From contig CAWIXN010000012.1 in assembly GCA_963840095.1 (NCBI GenBank), forward strand, positions 930,001-994,000: a stretch of 64,000 nucleotides of DNA. Reading direction: 5' to 3'. Both the position numbers and the translations under genes were made by a program. Positions 23,827 through 32,789 of this stretch are shown here, piece after piece (the stretch's first letter is position 1; every line of letters begins with the position of its first letter). Source of the DNA: DATBGO01 sp963840095 (GTDB lineage Bacteria; Actinomycetota; Actinomycetes; Streptosporangiales; Streptosporangiaceae). The notes beneath the pieces were generated by a model. That model was given only the letters and a program-made list of their open reading frames with translations. It searched no databases and was not told the origin of the DNA.

Positions 23827-25206
23827 GTGAGCGCGGGAGTGGTCCCGCTCGGGCCCGTCGATATCAGGCAGATCGCGGCCAGGCTCGGCGTCGTCCCGGC
23901 CAAGCGGCTGGGCCAGAACTTTGTCATCGATGCGGGAACCGTCAACCGGATTACGGCTTTGGCGGCGTTGCAGCCGGATGAGACCGTGCTTGAGGTGGGA
24001 CCCGGCTTCGGATCACTCACCCTGCCGCTGCTGGCGGCGGCCGGCCGGGTCGTCGCGGTCGAGGTTGATCCGGTGCTCGCGGCCGAACTTCCGGTCACCG
24101 TCGCCGCCCGCGCACCCAGGCTGGCCAGCCGCCTCGAGGTAGTGACCGCGGACGCGGCCCGGGTGACTGAGCTGCCGGGACCTCCGCCGACCGCGCTGAT
24201 AGCCAACCTCCCCTACAACGCGGCGGTGCCAGTTCTACTGCACCTGCTGGCCACCGTCCCCTCGATTCGCCGCGGCCTGGTAATGGTTCAGGCTGAAGTC
24301 GCTGAGCGGATGAGCGCTGGGCCTGGTACCCGGGTCTACGGGGTCCCCTCGGTGAAGTTGGCGTGGTTCGCCGACGTCAGGCGGGCGGGCTCGGTGCCGC
24401 GCACGGTGTTCTGGCCGGTGCCAAGGGTGGACTCAGGACTGGTCGCTTTCACCAGGCGTGACCCACCGCTGGTCCCGCTTCCCGCCGCCACCATCGCTCC
24501 CGCGGCCGCCTCTGCCACCGCCACCATCGCTCCCACGGCCGCCTCTGCCACCGCCACCGCTGATGCGCCGGCCGCTGCCGCCGTTACCACCACTGTCACC
24601 GTTCCCACGGCGGTTGACGTCGCCGGCCCAGACCTGGCCGCTCCGCGCCTGGTCATCCATGATCGCGACGACTTTTCCGCGATAGCCACTGAAAAGTCGT
24701 CACGATCACGGGAGTCGGGCGCTGGGGCCGCCGATATTGAGGGGGATTGGCCTGATGTGGTGGCCACCCGCGCCCCCGCGACCCGACAGCCAAGCCGGGA
24801 GGAGGTCTTTACGGTGGTGGACGCTGCGTTCTCGCAACGGCGCAAGACGCTGCGAGCCGCCTTGTCGTCGTGGGCGGGTTCTGCAGCAGCGGCAGAGCAG
24901 ATACTCAGGGACGCGGGGATAGATCCGGCGCTGCGGGGCGAGTCGCTCGGGGTCGCCGAGTTCGCCAGGATCGCGCTGGCCGGCCGCAGCCACACTCGCC
25001 CCGGCGACCGTAGCCGTGCTCCGAACGGCGCGGCCAGCCACCGTGGTGCGGGTGGTGGTGCCGACGCGGGTGGTGGCGCCGATGCGGCTGGTGCCGCCGA
25101 CGCGGGTGGCGGCGCCGACGCGGGTGGCGGCGCCGACGTGGGTGGTGGCGGTGGTGGTGCGGGTGGTGGCGCCGACCCGGCTGGTGGTGCCGACCCCGGG
25201 TGGTAG
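23827..25206 (+). CDS. rsmA: 16S rRNA dimethyladenosine transferase with insertion and tail
   Basis: RsmA/KsgA dimethylates A1518 and A1519 of 16S rRNA. The core is intact: KRLGQNFVIDAGTVNRI, VLEVGPGFGSLTLPLL, VEVDPVLA, IANLPYNAAVPVL (motif IV) and PVPRVDSGLVAF. An Ala/Thr/Val-rich insertion (about residues 212-320) splits the core before SREEVFTVVDAAFSQRRKTLR. It includes the 47-bp palindromic element read in frame as DRDDFSAIATEKSSRS. The domain ends at FARIALAG, then about 60 residues of Gly/Ala/Asp repeats follow. The family norm is 270-290 residues; this reading is 459. GTG 23827 is taken as the start. The rpfB-like gene often found between tatD and rsmA is missing. Confidence 0.9.
   Translation: MSAGVVPLGPVDIRQIAARLGVVPAKRLGQNFVIDAGTVNRITALAALQPDETVLEVGPGFGSLTLPLLAAAGRVVAVEVDPVLAAELPVTVAARAPRLASRLEVVTADAARVTELPGPPPTALIANLPYNAAVPVLLHLLATVPSIRRGLVMVQAEVAERMSAGPGTRVYGVPSVKLAWFADVRRAGSVPRTVFWPVPRVDSGLVAFTRRDPPLVPLPAATIAPAAASATATIAPTAASATATADAPAAAAVTTTVTVPTAVDVAGPDLAAPRLVIHDRDDFSAIATEKSSRSRESGAGAADIEGDWPDVVATRAPATRQPSREEVFTVVDAAFSQRRKTLRAALSSWAGSAAAAEQILRDAGIDPALRGESLGVAEFARIALAGRSHTRPGDRSRAPNGAASHRGAGGGADAGGGADAAGAADAGGGADAGGGADVGGGGGGAGGGADPAGGADPGW
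24661..24707. repeat. 47-bp palindromic element inside rsmA (copy B)
   Basis: GATCGCGACGACTTTTC at 24661-24677 pairs with GAAAAGTCGTCACGATC at 24691-24707 (one mismatch). The centre is CGCGATAGCCACT. It has the same 47-bp length, GATC ends and CCGCGATA centre as the element at 1092-1138. It is translated in frame within the rsmA insertion. Confidence 0.75.
25045..25206. repeat. GGTGGCGCCGACGC-type repeats at the rsmA 3' end
   Basis: Degenerate 15-18 bp units (GGTGGCGCCGACGCG and variants) encode the GGGAD-rich C-terminal tail of RsmA. They are likely a replication-slippage product. Confidence 0.7.
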
Positions 25207-25306
25207 CGATGGTGGTGCGGCCGGTGGGGACCGTGGTGCGACTGGTATTGACAGCGGCGCAGCGGGTAGCGATCGCGGTGCTGTCCGTAGCGACTTCAAC
25301 GCTGCT

Positions 25307-25341
25307 GCGCCCTCAGGGCTGATCCCTCAGGGCGCTTCTTT
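25307..25341 (+). terminator. rho-independent terminator after rsmA
   Basis: Outer arms GCGCCCT (25307-25313) and AGGGCGC (25329-25335) with inner AGGG/CCCT pairing and a 5-nt loop, followed by TTCTTT. This is a classical stem plus T-rich tail on the plus strand, 100 bp after the rsmA stop. The gap 25207-25541 otherwise has no gene. Confidence 0.75.
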
Positions 25342-25392
25342 AACCCTGGTCACAAGATCCGCCTGTACAACAGGGACCGTCAGCGCTGCAGG

Positions 25393-25447
25393 CTGATGGA
25401 TTCGGGAATCGATACGGGAATTCCTTACCGATTCCCGAATCCATCAG
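25393..25447. repeat. 55-bp palindrome with perfect 19-bp arms
   Basis: CTGATGGATTCGGGAATCG (25393-25411) and its exact complement (25429-25447) flank a 17-nt AT-richer loop. It lies between the rsmA terminator and ispE. It has no T-tail and a sequence different from the 47-bp element. It could be a second terminator, a dyad operator or another mobile palindrome. Confidence 0.7.
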
Positions 25448-25541
25448 GTCGCGGTCCAAGAGCGCGGGCCGGGTGAACCAGTGATATTCAGGCGATCCGG
25501 CGGCTAGTCAACCGTGGGGGCCCGCATAACATCGTCTGGTC

Positions 25542-26731
25542 GTGACAGTGACTCCTGTGACCGCGCGGGTACCCGCGAAGGTGAACCTCCAGCTAGCCGT
25601 CGGGCCGCCTCGGGCCGACGGCTATCACGATCTGGTAACCGTGTTCCATGCGGTGTCGCTTTTCGACGAGGTCACGGTCCGGCCGGCTGACCGTACCAGG
25701 GTGGTAGTGACGGGGACCGGCGCCGGCTCGGTGCCCAGCGGGCCAACGAACCTGGCCGCCCGCGCCGCGAAGGCGCTGGCCGAGGCCGCCGGATCACGGC
25801 GCCGCGGCAAGGCAGCGGTGCTGATCGAGATCCGCAAGCGGATCCCAGTGGCGGCCGGGCTGGCTGGTGGTAGCGCCGATGCCGCGGCCGCCCTCGTCGC
25901 TTGCAACCAGTTGTGGCACGCCGGAGCTTCCCCGCAGGACCTGCAGGCGGTGGCCGCGGAGATCGGCAGCGATGTCCCGTTCGCGCTCCTGGGCGGCACC
26001 GCCGTCGGCCTGGGCCGGGGCGAGCAGCTCACTGCCGCCCTGGTCGCCGGCGTGTATCACTGGGTGCTAGCGTTCGCCGCGGGCGGGCTGTCGACGCCTG
26101 AGGTGTACGCGGCCAGTGACCGGCTCCGGGCAGCCCGGGCCGCCGACGTAACGGCGGCCGTCGCGGCTCCGCCAGGTTCCATACCGGTTGACGCAGCGCC
26201 CGGGGCGGCGGCACCAAGTCGGCGGTCGGTGCCGCCCGACGGTCCGCGGTCGGGCGGGGCGGCGGATCCGTCAGCAGGTACGGTCGCCGGTCCGCGGTCT
26301 GGGGCGTCGGGTGGTCCGCGGTCTGGGGCGTCGGGTGGTCCGCGGTCTGGCGCTGGCGGTCCGCGGTCTGGCGCCGGCGGTCCGCTGTCTGGCTCGGCTG
26401 GCGCCGCCGCGCCGCAGCTCAGTACCGCGCTGATGACGGCGTTGCGATCAGGTGATCCGGAAGCGGTAGGCGCCCAGCTGGCGAATGATCTGCAGGCCGC
26501 GGCGCTTTCACTGCGTCCCGCGCTGCGGCGGACGCTCACCGCGGGCCGCGAGCTTGGCGCCCTGGGCGCGATCGTCTCCGGATCGGGTCCGACCTGTGCC
26601 TTCCTGGCAGCGGATGCGGCGCACGCCCGGGACCTCGCGGTCTCGCTGACTGGCGCTGGGGTCTGCCGCGCTGTCGTCAGCGTGAAGGGGCCAGTGGGCG
26701 GCGCGGCGGTCGTGGCCGCAGGAGAGCCGGC

Positions 26732-26735
<4 letters not shown>
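25542..26735 (+). CDS. ispE: 4-(cytidine 5'-diphospho)-2-C-methyl-D-erythritol kinase with repeat insertion
   Basis: A GHMP kinase of the MEP isoprenoid pathway that phosphorylates CDP-ME at the 2-hydroxyl. VPAKVNLQLAVGPPRADGYH holds the substrate-binding Lys/Asn. The ATP loop is PVAAGLAGGSADAAAAL. The C-terminal GHMP motif is VSGSGPTCAFL. Between about residues 203 and 289 lies a non-family insertion with repeated GGPRSGAS units, encoded by near-identical DNA repeats. The core is otherwise the normal 300 or so residues. GTG at 25542 is the start. Its stop overlaps the GTG of the ABC-F gene by four bases, so the two are translationally coupled. Confidence 0.92.
26280..26396. repeat. tandem repeats within ispE (GGTCCGCGGTCTGG units)
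   Basis: GGTCCGCGGTCTGG recurs five times at 18- to 24-bp spacing between about 26295 and 26396, encoding GGPRSGAS / GGPRSGA units. Copies are nearly identical at DNA level, indicating recent expansion. Confidence 0.8.
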
Positions 26736-28558
<1,823 letters not shown>

Positions 28559-28593
28559 GCGATGGCCGGCCCGGGCGGGGCGGGTTATTCTCC

Positions 28594-29163
28594 TTATTCT
28601 CCGCCGCCCCGCTGCCGCGCGTCGAACGGCGCCAGCAGGATCCGCAGCAGCCCCGCGAGATCGCGCTGCTGCCCGGCGTCGAGCTGGGTGAGGAGCTCAC
28701 GCTCGCTGCCCAGCAGGTCGGCGAGAGCGGCGTCGACGGCCGCTCTTCCGCGCTCAGTCAGGGCGACCAGCACGCCCCTCTTGTCCTGCGGATCGGGCTG
28801 CCTGCTGACCAGGCCAGTGTCGGCCAGCCGGTCTATCCGGTTCGTCATCGTGCCCGATGTGACGAGGGTGGCATGAAGCAGCGCGCCGGGGCTCAGCTGA
28901 TAGGGGGGTCCCTGCCTGCGGAGTGCCGACAGGACATCGAACTCCCAGGACTCAAGCCCGTGCGCCGTGAACGCCGCGCGCCTGGCCCGGTCCAGGTGCC
29001 TGGCCAGCCTTGAGATACGGCTGAGCACCTGCAATGGTTCGACGTCGAGGTCGGGCCGCTCGGCCCGCCAGCCTGCGACCAGGTCGTCCACCTCGTCGGT
29101 CACCGGCTGCGTGACCGCGGCGGGCCGGGTAGCCCGGGTCGGCCCGCGCCGTTGCTGCTCCAT
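28594..29163 (-). CDS. tamR: MarR-family regulator, TamR-like
   Basis: A winged-helix regulator of about 189 residues. The MarR core includes LQVLSRISRLARHLDRARRAAF, ESWEFDVLSALRR, the recognition helix region LVTSGTMTNRIDRLADTGLV and the wing PDPQDKRGVLVALTERG. It is divergent from a trans-aconitate methyltransferase gene, the arrangement of Streptomyces TamR, which senses citrate/trans-aconitate and represses tam. Two operator-like dyads lie between the genes, and the first overlaps the most upstream ATG (29187). Downstream ATGs at 29175 and 29163 are therefore better starts; 29163 is used here. Confidence 0.82.
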   Translation of the reverse strand: MEQQRRGPTRATRPAAVTQPVTDEVDDLVAGWRAERPDLDVEPLQVLSRISRLARHLDRARRAAFTAHGLESWEFDVLSALRRQGPPYQLSPGALLHATLVTSGTMTNRIDRLADTGLVSRQPDPQDKRGVLVALTERGRAAVDAALADLLGSERELLTQLDAGQQRDLAGLLRILLAPFDARQRGGGE

Positions 29164-29176
29164 GATTTGCAGCATA

Positions 29177-29231
29177 TCTCTTGACATCGAGACTTTGCGG
29201 CCGGTAGTAAGGATACCTCGACATCAAGAGA
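29177..29231. promoter_or_regulatory. paired TamR-type operators and tam promoter
   Basis: TCTCTTGACATCGAGA (29177-29192) and, inverted, TCTCTTGATGTCGAGG (29231-29216) are two imperfect dyads on opposite strands, identical at 13 of 16 positions. For the plus strand, a perfect -35 TTGACA (29181-29186) in the first site and TAGTAA (29205-29210) 18 bp on would form the tam promoter. The second site would then cover the transcription start, a typical repressing layout. Confidence 0.65.
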
Positions 29232-29246
29232 AATGGGGAAGCTATC

Positions 29247-30050
29247 ATGTGGGACCCCGGCCAGTACCGCAGGTTCGCCGACGAGCGATCGCGCCCGTTC
29301 GCAGAGCTACTCGCCCGGGTACCGGCTGAGCGTCCGGGGCTGGTGGCGGACCTGGGCTGCGGGCCAGGCGAGCTGACTATCTCGCTGGCTCGCAGATGGC
29401 CGGGGGCCGAGGTCCACGGCGTCGACAGCTCGCCCGAGATGATCGGCGCCGCGCGGGCCCTGCTCGCCGATGAGCCGGGCGCCGGGGGGCCAGCGGGGGC
29501 GGCAGGCGGCCGGCTCAGTTTCACGATCGCCGACGCGGCGCACTGGCGGCCGGACCGACCGGCGGACGTGATCATCTCCAATGCGGTTCTGCAATGGATC
29601 CCCCAGCACCTGCAGGTCCTGGCCGGGTGGGCAGACCTGCTCTCCGTCGGCGGCTGGCTGGCGATCCAGGTGCCAGGGAATTTCGACCAGCCCAGCCATG
29701 TCATCCTGCGCGAGCTGGCCAGCTCGCCCGCCTGGCGCCCGCTACTCGGCGACGTCAGGCTCAACCGCCAGGCGGCCGGGCCTGCTGACTACCTGGATGT
29801 GCTCGCGGACGCAGGCTGCGAGGTGGACGCCTGGGAGACGACCTACCTGCATGTACTGCATGGCGATGACCCGGTACTCGACTGGTACCGCGGCACGGCG
29901 CTGCGACCGGTGCTCGCCGCCCTGCCACCCGGACCCGCGGCCGAGTTCGCCGCCGCATACGGCGCGCGGCTGCGCGAGGCGTATCCCGCCGGGCCGCACG
30001 GGACGGTGCTGCCCTTCCGGCGGGTCTTCGCGGTCGCGGTCCGCAGTTAG
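29247..30050 (+). CDS. tam: trans-aconitate 2-methyltransferase
   Basis: A 267-residue class I SAM methyltransferase. The N-terminus MWDPGQYRRFADERSRPF and the pattern VADLGCGPGELT, GVDSSPEMI, ISNAVLQWIPQH and LAIQVPGNFDQPSH are specific to Tam. It also has the later HVLHGDDPVLDWYRGTALRPVL segment. Tam esterifies trans-aconitate, a spontaneous by-product of the citric-acid cycle that inhibits aconitase. It is divergent from tamR and very likely repressed by it. It converges on the TetR gene, with a perfect CTGGATTAATCCAG palindrome (30065-30078) at the junction. Confidence 0.93.
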   Translation: MWDPGQYRRFADERSRPFAELLARVPAERPGLVADLGCGPGELTISLARRWPGAEVHGVDSSPEMIGAARALLADEPGAGGPAGAAGGRLSFTIADAAHWRPDRPADVIISNAVLQWIPQHLQVLAGWADLLSVGGWLAIQVPGNFDQPSHVILRELASSPAWRPLLGDVRLNRQAAGPADYLDVLADAGCEVDAWETTYLHVLHGDDPVLDWYRGTALRPVLAALPPGPAAEFAAAYGARLREAYPAGPHGTVLPFRRVFAVAVRS

Positions 30051-30069
30051 CATTCGGCCGGAGACTGGA

Positions 30070-30726
30070 TTAATCCAGCTCGCTGAGCAGACGCTTGGCC
30101 TCGTCCGAGATGGTCGGCTTGGGATCAAGCTGGGAGAGGCCGTTCCAGGCCAGGTTCACCAGGTGCGCGGCTACCTCCTCCAGCTTGGGCTTCCGCGCGT
30201 CCAGCCACCACTGGCCGGTGAACGCCACCATCCCGACGAGCATCTGCGCATACATCGGCGCGAGCTTAGGGTCGTAGCCGCGGGACTTGAGCACGTCGCC
30301 GAGTATGTACTCAACCTGGCTGGCGATGTCGCTGATCAGGCTGGCGAAGGTGCCGGATCCGGACGCCGGGTTGGAGTCGCGGACCAGGATCCGGAAGCCG
30401 TCGGAGTTGTCCTGGATGTACCTGAGCAGGACAACGGCGGCCACCTCGAACTTAGCGGTGGTGTCCTCGCCTTCCAGGAGGTGCGTCGCCATGGTGGTGA
30501 AGCGCTCCACCTCGCGATCGACGACGACCGCGTAAAGTCCTTCCTTCCCGCCGAAGTGCTCGTAAACGACAGGCTTGGAGACACCCGCCTTCGCTGCGAT
30601 CTCCTCGATAGACGTGCCATCGAGACCGCGCTCGGCGAACAGGCGTCGGCCGATGTCGAGTAGCTGGGCTCGGCGCTCTGTACCGGTCATCCTCTTGCGA
30701 CCTGGGCCGGGTGGTTGGCTTGTCAC
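30070..30726 (-). CDS. TetR-family regulator coupled to the desaturase
   Basis: A 218-residue regulator with an N-terminal TetR helix-turn-helix: RRAQLLDIGRRLFAERG, then TSIEEIAAKAGVSKPVVYEHFGGKEGLY. The C-terminal ligand domain is of the kind found beside fatty-acid desaturases. GTG 30726 overlaps the desaturase stop (GTGA) and has GGAG just before it; it adds a basic segment (GPGRKR) that precedes the HTH in relatives. ATG 30690 is an alternative. Cotranscription with the desaturase suggests feedback control of membrane fluidity, probably through the repeats upstream of the desaturase. Confidence 0.88.
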   Translation of the reverse strand: MTSQPPGPGRKRMTGTERRAQLLDIGRRLFAERGLDGTSIEEIAAKAGVSKPVVYEHFGGKEGLYAVVVDREVERFTTMATHLLEGEDTTAKFEVAAVVLLRYIQDNSDGFRILVRDSNPASGSGTFASLISDIASQVEYILGDVLKSRGYDPKLAPMYAQMLVGMVAFTGQWWLDARKPKLEEVAAHLVNLAWNGLSQLDPKPTISDEAKRLLSELD

Positions 30727-31649
30727 TGCTCCATCATGTCGGCCTGCGCCGCGCTCAGCCAGTCGCTCCGCCGAGCCCGCTGGGTCATGGAACCCAGCTT
30801 CCTCAGCTTGCTCGGGCCGCCGCGCTGCTTGCCGACCAGCCGACTCTCCTCCGGCCACCGCACGTCGTAGACCCAGCCGAGCTTCTCGGCCACCCAGATC
30901 AGCCGCGCCGCAATGTCGATCTGGCCCTTCAGGACGCCGTGACGTGCGCAGGTGGGGTCGGAGTGGTGCAGATTGTGCCAAGACTCGCCGAAGGACAGAA
31001 TCGCCAGCCAGGCCACGTTCCTCGACTTGTCCCTGACCTCGAAGTCCTCCTTGCCGAAAGTGTGGCAGATGGAGTTGATTGACCAGGTCACGTGGTGGAG
31101 GAACGAGACTCGCACCAGGCTGGCCCAGAAGAAGGCGAGGACGGCGCCCTGCCACGACCACGCCCACAGACCGCCGATGAGGGCTGGCGCCAGCAGCGAG
31201 GCAGCGACCAGCCAGCCGAATGACCGGGAGACCCGCCTGACGTCGGAGTCGGCGAGCCAGTCAGGACAGAACTTCTCCTGCGAGGTGTGGTTGGCATCGA
31301 ACATCCAGCCCATATGGGCGAATACCAGGCCCTTGCTGAGGGCTTTCCAGTCCTCGCCGAAGCGCCATGGCGAGTGCGGGTCGCCTTCCTTGTCGCTGTA
31401 CTTGTGGTGCCTGCGGTGGTCGGCGACCCAGGTGAGCACGGGCCCTTCGATGGCAAGGGATCCGGCCACCGCGAGAGCGATCTTGAATCCGCGGACGGCC
31501 TTGAAGGATCCGTGCGTGAAGTATCGGTGAAAGCCCATGCTGATCCCCAGGCCGGACACCGCGTAAAAGACCAGGGCGAGCACGATGTCGTGCCAGTTGA
31601 GCAGCCCCCAGTGCCACGCGAGCGGCGCAGCGGCGAGGAGTGCGAGCAT
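30723..31649 (-). CDS. acyl-CoA (stearoyl-CoA-type) delta-9 desaturase, main reading
   Basis: A 308-residue membrane di-iron enzyme with the three histidine boxes HRYFTH, DHRRHH and ESWHNLHH, plus paired hydrophobic stretches around 1-35, 60-80 and 155-185. It introduces a double bond into acyl chains using O2 and an electron donor. The reading starts inside what should be the first membrane segment (MLALLAAAPLAW). Sensible coding (REGASTGERILVATFVGLP) continues upstream in the same frame, but with no start codon until the frame closes. The proper N-terminus (MTTSAEVTTRSPVAV) is one frame away. The stop overlaps the TetR start. Confidence 0.9.
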   Translation of the reverse strand: MLALLAAAPLAWHWGLLNWHDIVLALVFYAVSGLGISMGFHRYFTHGSFKAVRGFKIALAVAGSLAIEGPVLTWVADHRRHHKYSDKEGDPHSPWRFGEDWKALSKGLVFAHMGWMFDANHTSQEKFCPDWLADSDVRRVSRSFGWLVAASLLAPALIGGLWAWSWQGAVLAFFWASLVRVSFLHHVTWSINSICHTFGKEDFEVRDKSRNVAWLAILSFGESWHNLHHSDPTCARHGVLKGQIDIAARLIWVAEKLGWVYDVRWPEESRLVGKQRGGPSKLRKLGSMTQRARRSDWLSAAQADMMEQ

Positions 31650-31791
31650 CGGGAGGCCGACGAACGTCGCGACGAGGATCCGCTCCCCGGTGCTGGCTCC
31701 TTCCCGGTCAATGTCCGGGCGAGGGCCGGGCGGAGCCGGCCGGGGGTACGGCCACGGGGCTGCGCGTCGTGACTTCTGCGGAAGTTGTCAT
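31650..31791 (-). other. displaced 5' coding part of the desaturase
   Basis: ATG at 31791 on the minus strand opens MTTSAEVTTRSPVAV, a typical start for actinobacterial desaturases, but stops after 27 codons. The frame of the main reading is open from there to 31650 and encodes PDIDREGASTGERILVATFV. A one-base insertion (or two-base loss) around 31700-31740 would join them. Confidence 0.6.
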
Positions 31792-31868
31792 GGCGATCCT
31801 CGCTCGGCGTCTGAGAACGTGCGGCCAGAGAATGTGAGCGCTCCGCATGTACCGAGATCAGGGGCGAT

Positions 31869-31920
31869 GCAAGTACGCTTACGTAACCGTAGGCTACGGC
31901 ACCGTAGGTTGTGCAAGTAC
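31869..31920. promoter_or_regulatory. inverted-repeat array upstream of the desaturase-TetR operon
   Basis: Contains TTACGTAA (31879-31886), the palindrome CCGTAGGCTACGG (31887-31899) and CCGTAGG (31902-31908), bracketed by two GCAAGTAC direct repeats (31869-31876 and 31913-31920). It lies 80-130 bp upstream of the desaturase ATG. It is the best candidate binding site for the cotranscribed TetR regulator. The rest of 31792-32101 shows no gene. Confidence 0.6.
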
Positions 31921-32101
31921 CTGGGCCATATTTCACGAAGTTGTCATGTTGGCCCCACCCGCAAACGGACCCCTACCCGCGAGGACGGCTGGTATTCGGC
32001 AGGCGAGGCGAATCGGGCGGTGCCACCGGGCCGCGTGGTGCGCTCGCGAGTGCTGCGGGGCAGGCTGGCCGCAGTCGGTAGAGTATTTGGGCGGTTCGCG
32101 A

Positions 32102-32173
32102 TCCCGGGTCGTCTAATCGGCAGGACTAGGGCCTTTGGAGCCCTGAACCGAGGTTCGAATCCTCGCCCGGGAG
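32102..32173 (+). tRNA. tRNA-Gln (anticodon TTG)
   Basis: Acceptor stem TCCCGGG / CCCGGGA, D arm around GTCTAATCGGCAGGAC, anticodon stem AGGGC / GCCCT enclosing CTTTGGA (anticodon TTG, glutamine), T arm CGAGG-TTCGAAT-CCTCG, and discriminator G at 32173. CCA is not encoded. A TAGAGT -10-like sequence lies at 32079-32084. I fitted the fold by eye. Confidence 0.93.
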
Positions 32174-32184
32174 CCGACCGGTCG

Positions 32185-32395
32185 GCCGCGCCAGCCCGAT
32201 TCGAGTGGCGTGGCAGGCCAGTCCAGCAGTCTGGCTCCGATGGCTGCGACCTGCAGGACCAGCGACTGAGCAGGGTCGGAGGGGTCCTGGCCGGTGAGCG
32301 CTCTGGCCCTGGCGAGCCGGTATGTGATAGCTCGTACGGAAAGGTGCAGCCGCCTGGCCGCCGCGGCGGCGACCCGCCGCACGAGAAATATGCGG
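32185..32395 (-). pseudogene. remnant of a PucR-type regulator (C-terminal HTH)
   Basis: On the minus strand a reading contains AAAARRLHLSVRAITYRLAR, then ARALTGQDPSDPAQ and VLQVAAIGARLLDWP. This is the C-terminal helix-turn-helix domain (HTH_30) of PucR/CdaR-like regulators. Nothing recognisable of the much longer N-terminal part is present upstream, and the frame runs on without its own stop into the tRNA-Gln antisense. It is therefore a truncated fragment left beside the tRNA gene, probably by deletion. It is not expected to be functional. Confidence 0.6.
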
Positions 32396-32789
32396 GATGG
32401 CGGGCGGATCGTCCGAGCGCTCACGCGGGGCGCGTACGGCCGGCCCCGCCCCGGCCAGTCTGCCGGGCCCGGTTCGTGACGCTCACCGGCTCAGATGCGG
32501 CGCGGCGCCGCCGGCGGCGGCCCCGGTTGCGTTGCGCTGCTCAGCCTGGGGGGGCCGAGACCGCCGGTGCACCCAGGCGACTTTACGGCGCTTACCAGCC
32601 CAGATGCGGGGCGGCGCGGCCTGTCGCCGCCCCGGCGACCTGGGTGGCGGGTAGCGTGAAGTTCGGGGAGGATCCCCCATGCCAGCCTGGCGGGGGGCGA
32701 CCTGACGGTATCCTGCGGTGGTCGAGAGCGTGAGCCGGCGGGGCGATTCCCCGTTCATTGCCTGCAGCGATACCGAGGAGCCGAGCCGA
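32396..32789. other. intergenic region upstream of glmU
   Basis: No supported gene. It contains an imperfect direct repeat of about 43 bp (around 32482 and 32597, each with CAGATGCGG followed by GGCGCGGC). GAGGAG at 32775-32780 is the ribosome-binding site that sets the glmU start at GTG 32790. Confidence 0.5.
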
